Origin: Anticarsia gemmatalis
Taxonomy: Eukaryota; Arthropoda; Insecta; Lepidoptera; Erebidae
NCBI RefSeq assembly: GCF_050436995.1
Contig: NC_134765.1
Coordinates: 1,267,501 to 1,331,500, forward strand
Direction of reading: 5' to 3'
Length of the DNA stretch: 64,000 nucleotides
Part shown: piece after piece, positions 24,101 through 39,100 of the stretch
How positions within the stretch are numbered: position 1 is the first letter of the stretch
Layout: each line of letters opens with the position of its first letter
Notes under the pieces: model-generated
What the model saw: only the letters and a program-made list of their open reading frames with translations
Database searches by the model: none
What the model was told of the DNA's origin: nothing
Made by a program: the position numbers and the translations under genes

Positions 24101-27100
24101 AAACAAACAAACAATCAAACAAACAAACAAACTCTTCAGCTTTATAATATTAGTATAGATTTGAAAGAAAGTGACGAAGCTTTTCTCCAGCAGAAATTCA
24201 GTAAAAAGACTCCCCTCTTTCTTTCAAAACTTACTTTTGTTTAATTTTGGCTGCCTCCGTGGATCAGTGGTTTAGGTCGACACGCTGCTACCATGGCGTC
24301 GGCTTCCCACACGGAGTTGTCCGTTTTTGTATGTTTGTAAAAAGTCCCCGCGACACAAGAGCAATTCTTAGTGCGGGAGTTGTATTGAAAAAAAGGAGTA
24401 GATAGCTATATTCAAGTCAGCATATTATTAAAAGTGGATTGCATATAACTGGTTCACATAACTATTAATAGGTACGACATACTATACTGCTTCCACATTC
24501 TGTATTCTAAACAATAAAATCGATAAAAAAGAGCTACAAAACTACGTACACCCGCAAAAAAAGACCTAAAATGTGTATCGCAAACGTTTCAGTGTACATA
24601 TTTGTTTATTCGATAGCGAGTACATATTTCATCGGTCCGTTGAGTGCATGTAGTTTTATCTGAACGTTGTGTGTTGATACAACGTTGTGATTGGTTCATC
24701 GCTGGAGGTCAACGATATTTGTTTGATGCATGCAAATATTGCGATGGAGTGAGTCTATTTGAGCTATATGAAAATGTAGCTTTAAAAAACTAATAGTGTT
24801 TTTATTGGGTAGTAGCATCAGAAGTTTTTAAAGATATATGAACACACTGCTGACTGACTGACTGACTAACTGATGGACAACATCTGAAACCACTTAGCGT
24901 AAAAAGTTGAAATTAAGTATGAGCATTGAATGAAGAGAGGATTTTTGGAAACTCCCAGATATCAATAGAATAGCTTGTTAAATTCCTTGCGGGTAAAGCC
25001 GCGGGCGGAAAGCTAGCCCGAAATAATAAAACAAACAAGACTACACTTAATGAACAAAGTATATTATTATTATTTAGAAATATGTATTATATTATTTGCA
25101 AATAATAACATATTAACTGACCAGTTGGGCTCTGGTCACATGCAAATTTAACGCGACTCTACGCTACATTTCATCAAACACAAACATGGTTCAGCAGTTA
25201 ATCCGTGAAAGCGTAAGGCCCTTCTCCCATTACGATACTTGTAGGGTACGATACTCGAGTATAATACTAGTTGGATACATGTTCGCTACCCGATGCTCGC
25301 ATATTATGCAACTTAAAAGTTACTAAATTCATCATTTGTGCAAACTCGTTTTTTGTAGACTGACGTTATGTCGAGCGACTCCAGTGACGATGAAGCTCTT
25401 GCAGTTTTTTTGTTCTCAATTTCTCACAGTTTCTATAGCACCTAGGAGCTGTGAGGAACTGAGGAACTACCTATATTATCAAATGTTAGATTCTGTCAAA
25501 CTTGAAACGTGGTGGAACTATATAGTTCCGCGAACATGTTTCCTGAACATAGTTCCAATTAGGAAATGAATGATTCCATGTTCAATCCGCTCCCGAACAT
25601 GTTAAGCGCATGTCTACGCGAGACGCGACGCACAAGCGACCAACACGGCGGGTATCGCGAGACTAGTCGCGAACGCGTAGAATACCAGTATCGTAATGTG
25701 AGAGTCTCCATACAAATGTATGTGAGATACTTCGTGGCGACTAGTCTCCGAGACTAGAGTCGCGCGGGCGTATCGTAATGGGAGAAGGGCTTAAGAGACA
25801 GACTTGCATTTAAGTATTAATTTTAGTATTGAATACAATTTTCTTATATTCCTTGTACTAGTACTATATTATTATTCTCCTTGTATTTCAAATACAAACC
25901 TAACACAGAACAAGAATAGAAATCTAAAGAAAATGACTTCAATATATCTCACAAATGTTCATTCCGGGATGTAAGAAATCTCTCCTCATACATACATAAT
26001 ATTAAAATACATAAACTTGAACTCGGCAGTGAGGAAGCTAACATGTACAATTATTATATGTTTGTATGTATGTATGTATGTGTGTATGTATGTATGTTTG
26101 TATGTACTGTTAACAAACAAATTGGTAATTTAACTTCTGAAGTTCTAATTGAATTGTGTTGAACAAAGCTGTACTTGTAAACAATTTGTGGGTTATATTT
26201 GTGTGATAAATAAAAAAATAAAAGGGGGTTAATGGAGTTGAGGGTTGAAAGAGATAATGAATTGGAGAAAACATTTTCAGGCTCTTAGTAATAGTGTATG
26301 AGGTCCAGACCATGATGATGATTTCCACACAGAATCAACATTTCGTTACGGAATTAACCATTTGGCGTTGCGTACAAGTTAGCTGACTTAAAAATAATAA
26401 ATAATATATCTGTAAAAGGCCATTAAAGCCTGAAATAATGAATGAAAAAGGGAAAAACAAGTAGAGTAGTAATATGCGATTTTCTGCAACTAAAAAGAAT
26501 GAGTTATTTAGTTTTCCCAGCAGACGGTATTCCATTAACTTATATCTAAATGGATACAGTTGTTTTATTCCAACTATTTTTGCAGTTATGAAGAATGCGA
26601 AAAATTCATGAATTTGTTCAAGCATTTTGTTTGCGAACTGTACTTACGTGTGCGTAAAGGTAAATAGCTTTTTGTGGTGCCCTTAGCTTACACGTATTTG
26701 CAGTGAAACATATTTTGTGGGAAACAATAAGACAAATAAAATGTTTGATGAGATTGAATCAATTTTGTAAGAGAATTTACAAACATACAAATATAGACCC
26801 GAAAGCAGTAGAAAAATTCTAAAGAATAAGAAATTAAAGAACAAACAATTACTAAAGAATTATCATAAAGAAAACCCTAGATAGTCAAATCAGTCTAGCC
26901 TTTCTTTTAACTATGTTGGAGTCGGCTTCCAGTTTCACCGGATGCAGCTGAATACCATTATTTTACATGGAGCGACTGCCTCCACAACCCAGTTATCTGG
27001 GTAGTAACACGATGCCCTTTGGTGACACTGGTTGCCAAGCTTTCGAACTGACTGGTAACGATTATCAGTGATCTTTGACAATAACAACCGAAACCCACAT

Positions 27101-30100
27101 AATGAAGCAGTTTGGTTTTATTCTGCCTAGCTTCAAAGTAGTGAAATGACAATCTTACTGTGCAAAAGTACAGTCACACTGAAAATACCAAACCATTTGA
27201 TTTCTCAAAAAGTCTCAACAATTAAAACATTCCGTTTTACATACAAATGAAATACAACGAAAAAAAGGCATCAAGATTTTACCGAAAAGCTACAAATTTT
27301 ACTTTCACGGTGTTAATTTGTGTGTAAAACGAACATAAATTATTCAGTTCTCTCAGTTAACAGACTAACGATTCCTTTGCATATTGAGAATTGAGATGAT
27401 TGTACACTGTATTACAAATTAATGTAGAGAACATTTTTGGGTTGAAAATATCGTCTGAATTCTTGCATGTAAGGTATGGGCAAAATAAGTAAATAATTTA
27501 ACGTTTTTTAAATTGTCGCAACTTGGGAGGCTACGAAAGCCTTATTTTCTCGATGATTCGGCCAACTTTTTGCGGTCTCCACTAGGAATCGGGCTAATCT
27601 TATTAGAAGAGAAGACCCTCGTGTTTGCAACCATAATATGTTCATTTTTTTTGGACTACTACGTGATGAGGATTGGGTTTTGAGATGTCTAAAATCATTT
27701 TAGTTATTTTAATAAACTACGTTTTTCTTTATTTTACTTTACTTAACTCGTCGAATTATATCCTAGCCATTCTAACTGAATATATTTTCTTTGTATTACT
27801 AAAGTTTTAGAGAATTGTAAGACACCAAGCTTATGAGTAAACAACGAAATTCGTAAGTAAAAAAACCTTTGCATAAATAAACTTCCTCAATACTACGTAG
27901 CAATAATGTCCTAAGGTTTATGACGTCACAGAACAATAGGAAAGGACCCTAAGGACCATCGGAATACTTAATGAGACTAGGTTTTCCCCGTAGCTTTGTA
28001 CATCACGTAATAGAAACCGCTTGGGAATCAACTCGAGTTATTTTCCCTCCAAAATAAGGCAGAATAGAAAATGTTTGATTTATTTAAATTTTATAAAGGT
28101 TACTTTTGTAGGCTTGAAATAGTATCGATTTTTTTGTGTTAGGATTAAATTGAGAAAGTAATATATCTAGACTATCGAGAAATTACAAGTTTTACATATT
28201 TTAGCGCCGTTTCTTTATTGGTACGACTTCCTGTAGGTATATTTTGATACTATATTACAAATTAAGATTTCTTTAAATGCAACTATCCGTATGTCTGTTG
28301 TTACTCTTTCACTGCTAACTTGATTAACTGAATTTGTTGAAATTTAGCATGGAGGTAGTTAAAAAAACGGGGTGGCACAAGCTGCTTTATTTCAAAAATC
28401 AACCCCTAGATTCTTTTGTTTGGTAACCCGTATCATATGTGCTAACAAAGCCTTAAAACAAATCCTTCCTATTTATTCAAATGTGTAACAGAAAGAATCC
28501 GTTGTTTACATGTCAATAAATAGGATGTTTCTTTGATTTATTTTGTTTGATATATCTGATATGATTGGTATTTGTCGTATTTTGTGTAAGATTAATAGCT
28601 GTTCATTTTACTGAAAATATAGGAATATTTTCAATTACATTTGATATCTTTCCAATCATAGAGTTTTATCAATTACAATTTCAATTTTATCAATTTCAAA
28701 ATTAAAAAAACTGATTTTAGTAATCTTTATTCTTTATTCTTTGGAAGTTTTCTGAAAAACAGACTACGATACATTTAGTGCAATTGTTTTACAATCAACT
28801 ACATTTTGGTACTAACTTCTTATATTTAGTGTCAAACCTGACTTATAAATAACAAAAATAAAGCGGTGTTACATTTACATCAAAAATACGCAACAGACTG
28901 GTCAAGTAAAGATCATCAGCACAAAAAATAGCACACACCCTACACAGCACATACAAACACCATATCAAAACATGCCAAATTCACCTCTATCCCATTGGCA
29001 TAAGGTCTAAAATAACATTGACAACACAACTCTCATTACTGGTGTCCCAAGAGGCAGTCGCCGTTATCTACGAACTGTATCTGGAATAATCTGCTTTTCC
29101 TTTGCCTAAGTAATGAGATGTAGCGACGAAAATATCCAGGAGTGTTGACATGTAGGCCTTTGTTTACAAAGATCACTAAATATTGTAAAAGAAAAAAAGT
29201 GTAATGTGTCACTACAACATAGATAAAATAACGCCTTTTCCCCTCAACGAAGGCCACTTGCTACGATCCCTACAAACTTTCCTTGCGTACTGTATTAAGC
29301 AAGGAAAGTTTTCAGATCCATACATCTTGTCATACAGGCTCGTTCACGTCCATACATATTTTCATACAGGGTCACCAGTTACGAGTACTACGGTACCTGT
29401 CGATTTGCAAGACTTCGGCGATCTGTGTATGTCTTTCTAGGGCGTCCCGTTGTTTCCATTTATAGACACATATATTTTTTGCGTGAATTGTTCGCTAGTT
29501 TAATAGTCGATGAGAATTAGTCTACTGATATAAAAAACGAGGAATACCTAATACAAATCGGGGAACATTAATCTTTTTCTCTTTAAACTGCATGGCTATG
29601 CAACTATTTCCTACCGCAGTGCTGAAATTAAGAAAAACCAATCACAAGTATTTTTGTCTGATGTCCAAATAAAATGAGTGACTTTAATCACCTAATTTAG
29701 ATAGAGAGATATAAACAGCTTCATAACGTTTCGTTTTTGTTGTATTTCAAAGAAGAAAATAAGGGTTTTAGTAACCCTTATTTTCTTCTTTAAAATATTT
29801 CAAAGTTAATAAGCGTTTATTATCACAGGTCTAGACTAAAAAGTTTTAACAATTAGGGCATTCATTTTAATTCAGATTGTGTACACGTCTTAAGATTTTT
29901 CTTAATTAAACCGACGCTATTAAGTAAAATTAGGTACATTTTTAATTAAAATAAATTGTTTGGACAAGTACTAAATGAAATTAGTTTTGAGTAATAATAT
30001 TGTGAAGATAAGGTTTGTTATTCTCTAGATAAAAATCTTTTGTCAAATTAAATGTAAGATATATTTTAGGTCATACCTTTTTTTGGGATCGTAATTTGAA

Positions 30101-33100
30101 ACGGTCTTTGAAAATAGTCTATTTTTGTTTATTGTTAGGTAAATGAATTGAAATTGATCTACTTAATCAAAATGTTTTAGGTTACCTAGTTAAGTTATCT
30201 AGGAATATTAGTACCTACTTATAAAGTGTGGCTTGCTTTTCAAAGATAAGCAGGTATACACTGTCAAATTCCCTCAGGTCCATATGAATGCATTATAAAC
30301 ATATATTATAGCCTATTCATCTTGTATAATTCAACCTATGGTAGCCTAGCAAATATCCTTTTTTATTCATTCGGTATTTCTTGAGATTTGTGCCCACATA
30401 GAAAATTACAAAATGTGAAACAATTTTATTATTTTTCTCTTTCTATTCTTATTACTCTGCAAGTTAGAAACATACTACTATTCATAATAAACAGAATTCA
30501 AACAATCTGTCATCCAACTTGGACCGCATCCATCTTGCAATGTAATTGTTAACTCCGATGTTTGTCGTAGCAGAATAACAATGTGATAGCAACGCAGTTA
30601 CGAAGCTTTGTAGCGTATCAAGAGCTATTCCGACTTGTTGTTAGAATAATCATGTTTAGAATAAGACTAGAAAATGAAATAGTAAGTTTTTAAGTCTAGT
30701 TTATTCTTGAACATAATTTATGCTGTTTTTGAAGTAGAGTAGAGTAGTAATAGCTGAGTGGTATAAGTTGATGATACCTCCCAAGCAAGTGGTCGTAGGT
30801 ACAGACCCGAGGCAACACACCAATCACTTTTAGAAATTATGTGTGTTTCAGAAAAAAATATCACTTGTTCCAACAATGAAGGAAAATCTATAAAACAGTT
30901 CTCGAAGGTACGCAAAGTCCCTAACCCGCAATTGGCCGGCGTGATGGACTGAGTGGCTCATTAATGGGTTAATTAATTTATTTGAAGTCAACAGTAACTA
31001 CTTACTAGGGCTATTTTAAACGTGCGAACTAAGTCATGTCATTGTATGAAAGTCTCTCGCTCGCACTTACACATTGTCACATTCCTATGATTCTTCTGAT
31101 TATGACGTAGTTCGCACATTTTTAAAGGCCTGAGTATAATAGTAAGTATGTACATATTTAGTCGTCAACGTAGACTAAAGCCTAAAACTGTTTTTCATAA
31201 CGTGTTTGAAACTAGATTTGTAATAGGTTAAATTAATTTATTTTGTCAAGTAAAAGTACTTATTGCTATGTAGTATGCTATGCTCATACTTATGTTTCTC
31301 TCATAGATATCCAAGTTTCAACTAATTAATTACATTCTTACAAGCTTAAGCATTTGGTCCTATCTTCATATACATATGCATACTACTCTCATTTTGTTTA
31401 ATTTTTATACCAATTACACATATAATTAAATTAAACATGTTTTTTGCGACAAATTAAACAAATAAACATTATACAAATGTTACATAGGAAATATTTCACG
31501 AAAATGTTTTCTTTAGCATATTTTGTATTAATGTGCCTCTTTTTCTCTTCACGAAACTTTAACATCACAAAGGTAATTAATATATTCTGTGTCTACATGA
31601 TCTCTTTATACTCTACTAGAGGCCGCCCGTGACTTCGTCCGCGTGGAAACCCTCCCCGTGTAAATCCCGATCCCTGGAAAACTCCGAGATAAAAAATATG
31701 TGTAATTCTGGGTCTTCAGCTACCTACATACCAAATTTCAGCGTAATCGGTTAAGTGGTATTTGCGTGAAAAAGTAACAAACACCCATACATTCTCACAA
31801 ACTTTCGCATCTATACTTATAATAAATCTGTAGAGAGGTCAATTCTGTACATTGAATATATTTAAAAAAAAAACCAATGGGGGATGTTTAGTAACGGATA
31901 CTGATACCGAATCTGCAATTTATAATTTTCTTTTCTGTCTGTCTGTCTGTCTGTCCTCCGTCTGTATGTGTCGCTATCACGTAAAAACTACCGGATAGAA
32001 TGCACTGAAATTTGGTATATGCATAGAATAAGTAGTGGAGCAATTTCTAGGATACTTTTTATAGCATAAAATTTCAAAGATTTTTAGAAAATTGAAAAAA
32101 ATACGTAGAAATCGTTTGAACCTGCGTTTCCCTATAGAGACCATAGATGGCGTTACAATCCATTTCACAACATTCGCATAGTTAACGCGGCGCCTGCCGT
32201 ATCGATACCTGTTGTTCGCACCAACCAATAGATGGCGTTATAAACCGCAACAAAGCATGTTTTTTCTAATTAATTTATTTTGATGGCTTTCTTGTAAAAA
32301 AATACCTTTGAAACATGGTATACATTTATAAGATTTTTAAACATAAATGTTGTATGATATATTACACAAAAATGTTGGTTTACGTGGGTCCGGTGCGATC
32401 GGGATATCCTAGATGGCAAACCGAGTAATTTCGTTTGTTGTCGTTGTTCGCCGCAACTGACAGATGGCGTTGTTGTTCGAATCACATAATTATTTAATAA
32501 CCAAATTAATTGGTTGCATTAAGAAAATAAATTGGATAGCTATGAAACAGACTATGTGGTAAGTTTTAAAAAATAAACAACGGATGATATAAGTATAAAA
32601 AATAATTACGGGTTACGCGGTTTCGGACGTATCATCGCAAGTATACATTTTTACGCGTCTGAAGAGCTCCGGCGCAGATAGGACCTATAATAATATTCTG
32701 AATCCAGACGGGTAAGCAATGGTCAGTCTATTATAAGGTATTATATTTTACACTGTAAACTGCTACGGATACAGACGAGAGCGGAAAAGAAGGTAACCAC
32801 AGGAAATCAGGCCTGCCTGAGCCTGTGTCACATTGTGTGCCTTTCGGGTCCCTTTCGTAAATAACCATTAGATGACAAAAGAGTTGTTAACATTTTTATG
32901 TGTAGGTGTATCGAGTGCTTCGCAATTCGCGTGCTCGAACGAATAAGCAACAGTACGAAATTCACGCGAGCGGAGCCGCACGGGTCAGCTAGTTTATAAT
33001 ATTAGTAGGATGAGTAGGTTAGCAAAAATGTAAGCCTGAAGGTCTAAATTAACAATGCTCTTTAAACTAATTAGTGTTAGTGAAAACTACATTAGAACAC

Positions 33101-36100
33101 TAATGTTTCGGCTCTCAGGACAAGTCTGGACAAAAGTTTAATTGGGAGTTGTAATTAAGAGAACTAACATAGTGAACCACTTAGTTGGTTGGTCAGTCCA
33201 ATATCAATGTATTTTATAGTTTACTACATATTACTGACAGTTTTTTGGGGTTAATGTTTTTATAGAATAAAATAGCTTATGAAAAATGTTTCAAAATCGG
33301 TTCAGTAATTAAGTACTTCAGACGTATGACACGTACTGACAGTTGCATTTAAAGTTATTCAGTGTTTTATTTGTTGATCTTCGAAATTATATAATAAATT
33401 CTATCACATATAATTTTTCTAACTAAGCGGACGGTCTTTTCCCTGCAATTTCCAGTCCCCTAGGTCGTTTGTTGCATCAAACAATCGAGCAAGAAACACG
33501 TTCAAGTTATCCCGAAAGTCATTATCAGTCATAACTTTATATAATTAAAAGTGTTTTTTCCTGAATAAAAATAAGAAAGGCAGTATTTCGAATATTTCGG
33601 CCAATCTGTTAAAAAAAAAAGAAAATTACAACCAACTCGTATTCCAGTATAAAATCACATCTTCCATATTATTATAACACTGTTTATCAGAATCATAATC
33701 TACACAAAGCAAGCACATTTCCCCAGACATTTGCCCCGAACATGCACATAATATTCACTTTCATGTTTGTTCTCTCAAAGCACACATTATCTCTAATTTT
33801 CGACGCAAAAAAACCGCAATAACCGTGACGAAACAAACCAGCCATTTATTAAATAACAACACAGTTTTTCATCAAACGCAAATGACGTCATAATGTCTGT
33901 GCTGTAATTTACTGCAACACATGGCTCTGGAAGATGTAATGTTTTAATATTAAGTTAAATTGGTACAGCTGGTTTGTCCTCATAATTCTGCTGTTGACAT
34001 ACAGTTACTGTTCTTTGGAGACCCCTCCCTTTTCTCAATATTCGCTGGAAGCCTAAAGTCAAAATCAATAATAAATATATTATAAATAATGGAGTCTATT
34101 TTCTTCTCGTCACAATGCTTTTCTTCACCGTTAAATCAAGTGGTAATTATTTCTAATACATAGTTTCTTAAATCTTACATGCCTAATAGTTCGTTAGCAT
34201 GCAGAGTCTCTAAATCGTACTTGATCAGCGTTGTATACCTTAGGTCTAAACCCTCCCTCGTTAAGGAGAAGATCTTTGCCCAGGAGCGGTTAGAAAAAGT
34301 ATTTGCAAAACACGAGCAGTTTTTAATGCGTGAGATGTTTTTTAAGACAAAAATGGGCTTTGCAGCTGTATATATTATCTAGTGAATATACATATATATA
34401 CCACAGCCTCATCCCCGGAACTACATAACATACTATATCTATATAATTTGCACGTACAGTTCAAATAACCCTTCTTACGTTCCCCATGGGAGCCATAAGA
34501 GTGGGCTGTGACTACATAAAGCGTGTAGGTAATGTTCTGCTTAGTTTTGAACATGGCTCTCATTATGTTACCATGGGTGATGTAATGGGAATGAAACGCG
34601 AAATAATAGACTTTATCTGACTATTGTATGACTTGTGGCTTTCTTTGTATAAGTAGTTGAGTATATATCGACTACTGGCTTCTAGCCGCAAGTTTGTCAG
34701 CAAGAAAAGATATAACGGCGAAACAATAAAAAAACAAATAAATATCTTTGGACAACTCACTTATGGTTATTTGATTCCAAACTAAGCAGAGCTATGTTAA
34801 TAAAATAAGTGATCAAAAAACTTATATACTTCTAAATAACGAGTAACAAACATAGCTGCATCCAAACTGTTGCGCTTAAAGTAAAAAGCCTATGTGTTAT
34901 TCTAGGTCTTCAGCTACCTGCTTACCAAATTTAATCGTAATGGGTTCAATAGAATTTGCGTGAAAGAGTAACAAACATACTCACAAACATTCGCATTTAT
35001 AATATTAGTAGGATAAGTAGGATTATATGATCGGAGTTTTTAAATTGAGCTTTTTAAAAATCCAAAAAGGGCTTTTCTACATTTGAAAGACGCTAAAATA
35101 AAATAACCGTACCACAAGTACTTGTGTAACCATTACTATAATAGAGCTTACGACGCTAAGCTAAGGAAAATACTCTATTTCTGCTAAACAAATAAAAAGC
35201 AACGTGCAGTTTTCTTTTATTCCTCACTCTTTTTAATTTAGTTAAGTGTGAGAATGTACATTTTATATGGAATACACTTTTATACTTGTTTTTGTTTACA
35301 CTATCTAAGTAAGTGCAATGGTGTTGGTATATGAAGTTAAATTATAGCATTAAATATAATATTTGCGATGGCAAGATACAAAAATTGACATCGTATTTCA
35401 GACAATATTCGCACAACCACAATGAATTACACATTAATATCGTGCTAGTACTAGTGAAAAATGGATACGAATACCCGAAACATATCCAGTAACCGTCACG
35501 CCGAGTTGTCGGGTTCGAATTCGGACAAAAATTTACTCTTGAGTTTTTCGGTCCAGAAATGCTTTGTGAATTTTCTAGAGTTAGGAAATTGAGACCTCTG
35601 TGCCTCCTACGCCTAAACTCTCTATGCTCATGCCCTACCAGGCAATGTGACTCAATGTGTGAGGTTTTCATGTGTATTGTTCATACAATTGAAAACTATA
35701 AACAAAATCCTGGACTGGCAAGTTTCATGGTAAAGTTAAGTCACGTCAAAGTTATTTCAGGCTTGTAAAAATTTGACCCAAAAATATATTTCCAGAAGAC
35801 AAAATATCTACATCTAGTCACGTAAAAGCACGCTCGAGGAACATTTTAAAACGTCGTATTTCCGCATGCATTGAGTGTAAGATCTCGGAAATAGGAAATG
35901 CAAAGTAAGCAGGCTTCAGTGAAGGATGAAATTCAAAGCCATATTCAAATATATGCGGGCAGCTGTGAAATATACGCTTAAGAGATGCGCCGAATATTCG
36001 TGAGGTATATTCGATCATGTTTGGTTTAACAGGGATGCAAATGTTTGCTAAATATTTGTGATGGCATAATTGAGTGGTAGTGTTATAGGAGAGGAGGGTA

Positions 36101-39100
36101 TAAAATTAATGTTAAAATTGTGGTTGGATCTTTCTGATCCCGTTAATAAGGCGTGTTTTAGGCTATCATCAAAATCAATCACTTTTTTTCGCGGTTTTAG
36201 AAGTGGCTTGATAAGCGTGATATTGATAAATTGGGTGTTAGATCTTTAGTTCAGAGATTTTAATAATATATAGGTTTTTATTTGGAGATCTTAAGGACCA
36301 TTACTAGACATAAACTTTTTTATGTTTATGCAAGTCTTCCCTGTAGCGTTTATTATAATAGATTTCTGAAAAATAAACCTTTAGCTTTCCAATATACCAC
36401 CTTTATCATTCAGTTCTTTATAATCTACATTACGGTCCAAAGAAATATTCAATGTGGTAACCCAATCTCTACTTAAAGCCGAATATAAATTCTAACAATC
36501 AAACCGAGTATCGAGACCTCATTATTCGGTGCACCTCTATCAATAAGTATGGATATCGAAGACCCCTGTAGAAACAGAACAAGGGGAAAGTAAATAAGTA
36601 AGAAACAATCCGTAATTTAACAAGCAGATTGTTCAGGCGCAGTTTTAATGGATGGACTTTTAATTTAAACTTTAGTCTCAAGACATTACTAAGAACTGAG
36701 TACAAATATAGTTAGCTACCTCAGAATAATGTTCTAAAGTAGGTCGCGGCTTGAGGTAGAAAGTTTTTTCCTTTCTTTATTGTGTGGTTAATGGTGAACG
36801 TAGGGTCAGAGTTGTTGAACCTTCAATATACTAATATGGTACAACGACTGTTATCTTTATTGATAACTACTGCAACAGATTTTTAATTTAATCTCTGAAG
36901 CACAAAGATGGTTATAGTCTTCAATGAAATATCCGGTCCAAAAGTTGCTTAACCTTAACTTTTTGCGTCTAGTGTGCTATTGGAAAACTTTCCTAAAAAA
37001 TCTTTTCATAATATTTTTAATCGAAATAAAGTCGATATTTGTATTTTAATTTAAAAACATTTAGGATACAATATTTATCTCAATAAAATACGATATTTAC
37101 ATTTCGATTTAAAAATATTTAAAAACCTTTAATATACGGAAATGTGTGTTACAATTTTATATAAATCATTTTAATTCAATTTGGTTTTAGATATCCTTAG
37201 AATTCAAATAGGCAATTTTTATTATACTAGGGAACGCGTTTACTAAAACGAGCAGGCAATATATTCTTAAACACTTAAAAGAAGAAAACATATTGCGACC
37301 ATAAAGGAAATATATTCCTTCACCATTTTAGAAAAAAAGAGCAATGTTTTGATCATAATTCTTCTAGAAGAGAAACGTGGCGATAAATTCAAAATAAGGA
37401 AACGGTCCCTATTATCGGCAATTTGAGGGCAATAAAGTCTGCCCGTTGAAAGATGTACGGGCTGAAGAGGCTTGAAGAGGGGGAGTGGGGGTAGATATTG
37501 ATAAAACCGCTATCCGTAACTAAGTTATTATCTAAATAGCCGTTATGTAGCTCCTAGTTGGATGGTTCGGGTTCTATTTCCCTTTTGAGTAAAAGTCGGG
37601 TAGAATGTTATTAGCTTTTTAAAGAGATGGAGTAGTGTTTGATTGGTTGTTAATTGATTCTTAGCTGGGGTTTGCTAGTTTATTTATTATCTACAAAGTA
37701 AGCGCAGAAAAGTTTTTTTTCAATTAATGCACTTTCCTTAAAAATCTTATTGTATCTTGCAGTGAAATTCCTCTAAAATTTGACAACAAAACCGAATTGA
37801 ATTGTTGGTGATTTAAACATATTATACCAGGTTTACATTTGTCTGGTTTATAAGCCGTTAAAAGTAAGTTAATAGGTACAATTTGATACACAGCAATTTA
37901 CAAAAAAACATTATTCACTATCCATCAAAGCCTTGGCAATTAGTACTAAAAACCTACATCCTAACCTCTCTAATTATTCAAAAAGTAATACCATTAAAAC
38001 CACAATCACTTTTCATTTCACTAATAACCTAAAAAGCCTAAACGTCAAAATGACATTTGACATTAACCAAACAATTTAGGGAGTGCCCATAAATGTCAAA
38101 GATTGTCCCAAATTGGTGTATTTCGCGAAACCATCGCATTATCTGTCATGGTCATATTTCATGGTGTCTTATGGTCGTTAAGAAGGGTCGTTAACCCTAT
38201 AATATAATAGGGTGATGTGACAATTTTGTTCCACGTGTGTGAGGTGAATGACTCTATTAAATATTATGTTTTGATACCTGAGTTTTAATTATATTACGTT
38301 ATGTTAAAATTTATTTTTAAGAGCATTCATGGAAGCATTGGCTTCAAAGGTGCCTTAAGTTTAAAACATTTGCAGCACTCCAATGGCTTTTTTGATGCTT
38401 AATTGTATAACCGCTAGAAAACAGTAGTCTTATTTTTTACGGATATAATCTCTATATCCATCCCAAAATTCATCTTTTAATGGTTAACGAACTCACTTTC
38501 ACATTCATAATAATTCAAGTGTGAATAAACATTGTAATATACAACATGTACTTCAAATATCTTAGATATTAAATTTAAAAATTATTTTTTACAATCAACC
38601 CGCTCTTTCTGCAATTTAAAACGTAAAGGTGTTCAAGAAAAAAATTGCATAAAAATTAAACAACGTGTTTTAATTAAAAAGCAACCTGCTCTACATTTTT
38701 ATCGCACTGAAGTACTTCTTCTTGTTCTATTTTAAATCATCGTAACTTTTAAATATAATATCAGGTATCTATACTGATATTATATTCAAAAGTTTTCCTA
38801 GCATACATTTACTTGGGAGAATGAAAGTGACCTTTCGTATAAATCGTGGGTAGAGCATATTATTATTTCTGCGAGGAAGACCTCAATGTGCTCTGTATTT
38901 ATAGCTGATGAATATTACATGCAAGAGGAACAGTGCAGTATTGATCGTAAAGCACAAGTCTCAATGCGAGCGACAAGCGACACCTTAAATTATAGGGAAA
39001 TGAAGGCGAAAGAATTGTTTTTCATGGTTTTCTGGCCTTTTAGACCGTATCGTGGGCTTTAGTTTCAAAATTATTGTACAAAAGATAATAATGTAGAATC

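Noticed and set aside
24160..24229. Hairpin with 12-bp arms (TTTGAAAGAAAG / CTTTCTTTCAAA) next to a Helitron
   Set aside because: Low-complexity purine/pyrimidine arms; easily chance and without other copies in the window.
29749..29791. Perfect 19-bp hairpin as a microRNA precursor
   Set aside because: The stem is too short and the loop of 5 nt too small for a Dicer substrate; left as a simple inverted repeat.
32270..32485. 71-codon minus-strand ORF shared, over its first 50 or so residues, with 47402-47599
   Set aside because: The identity only reflects that both lie in the two copies of the 1.2-kb Helitron; there is no Rep, helicase or other domain.
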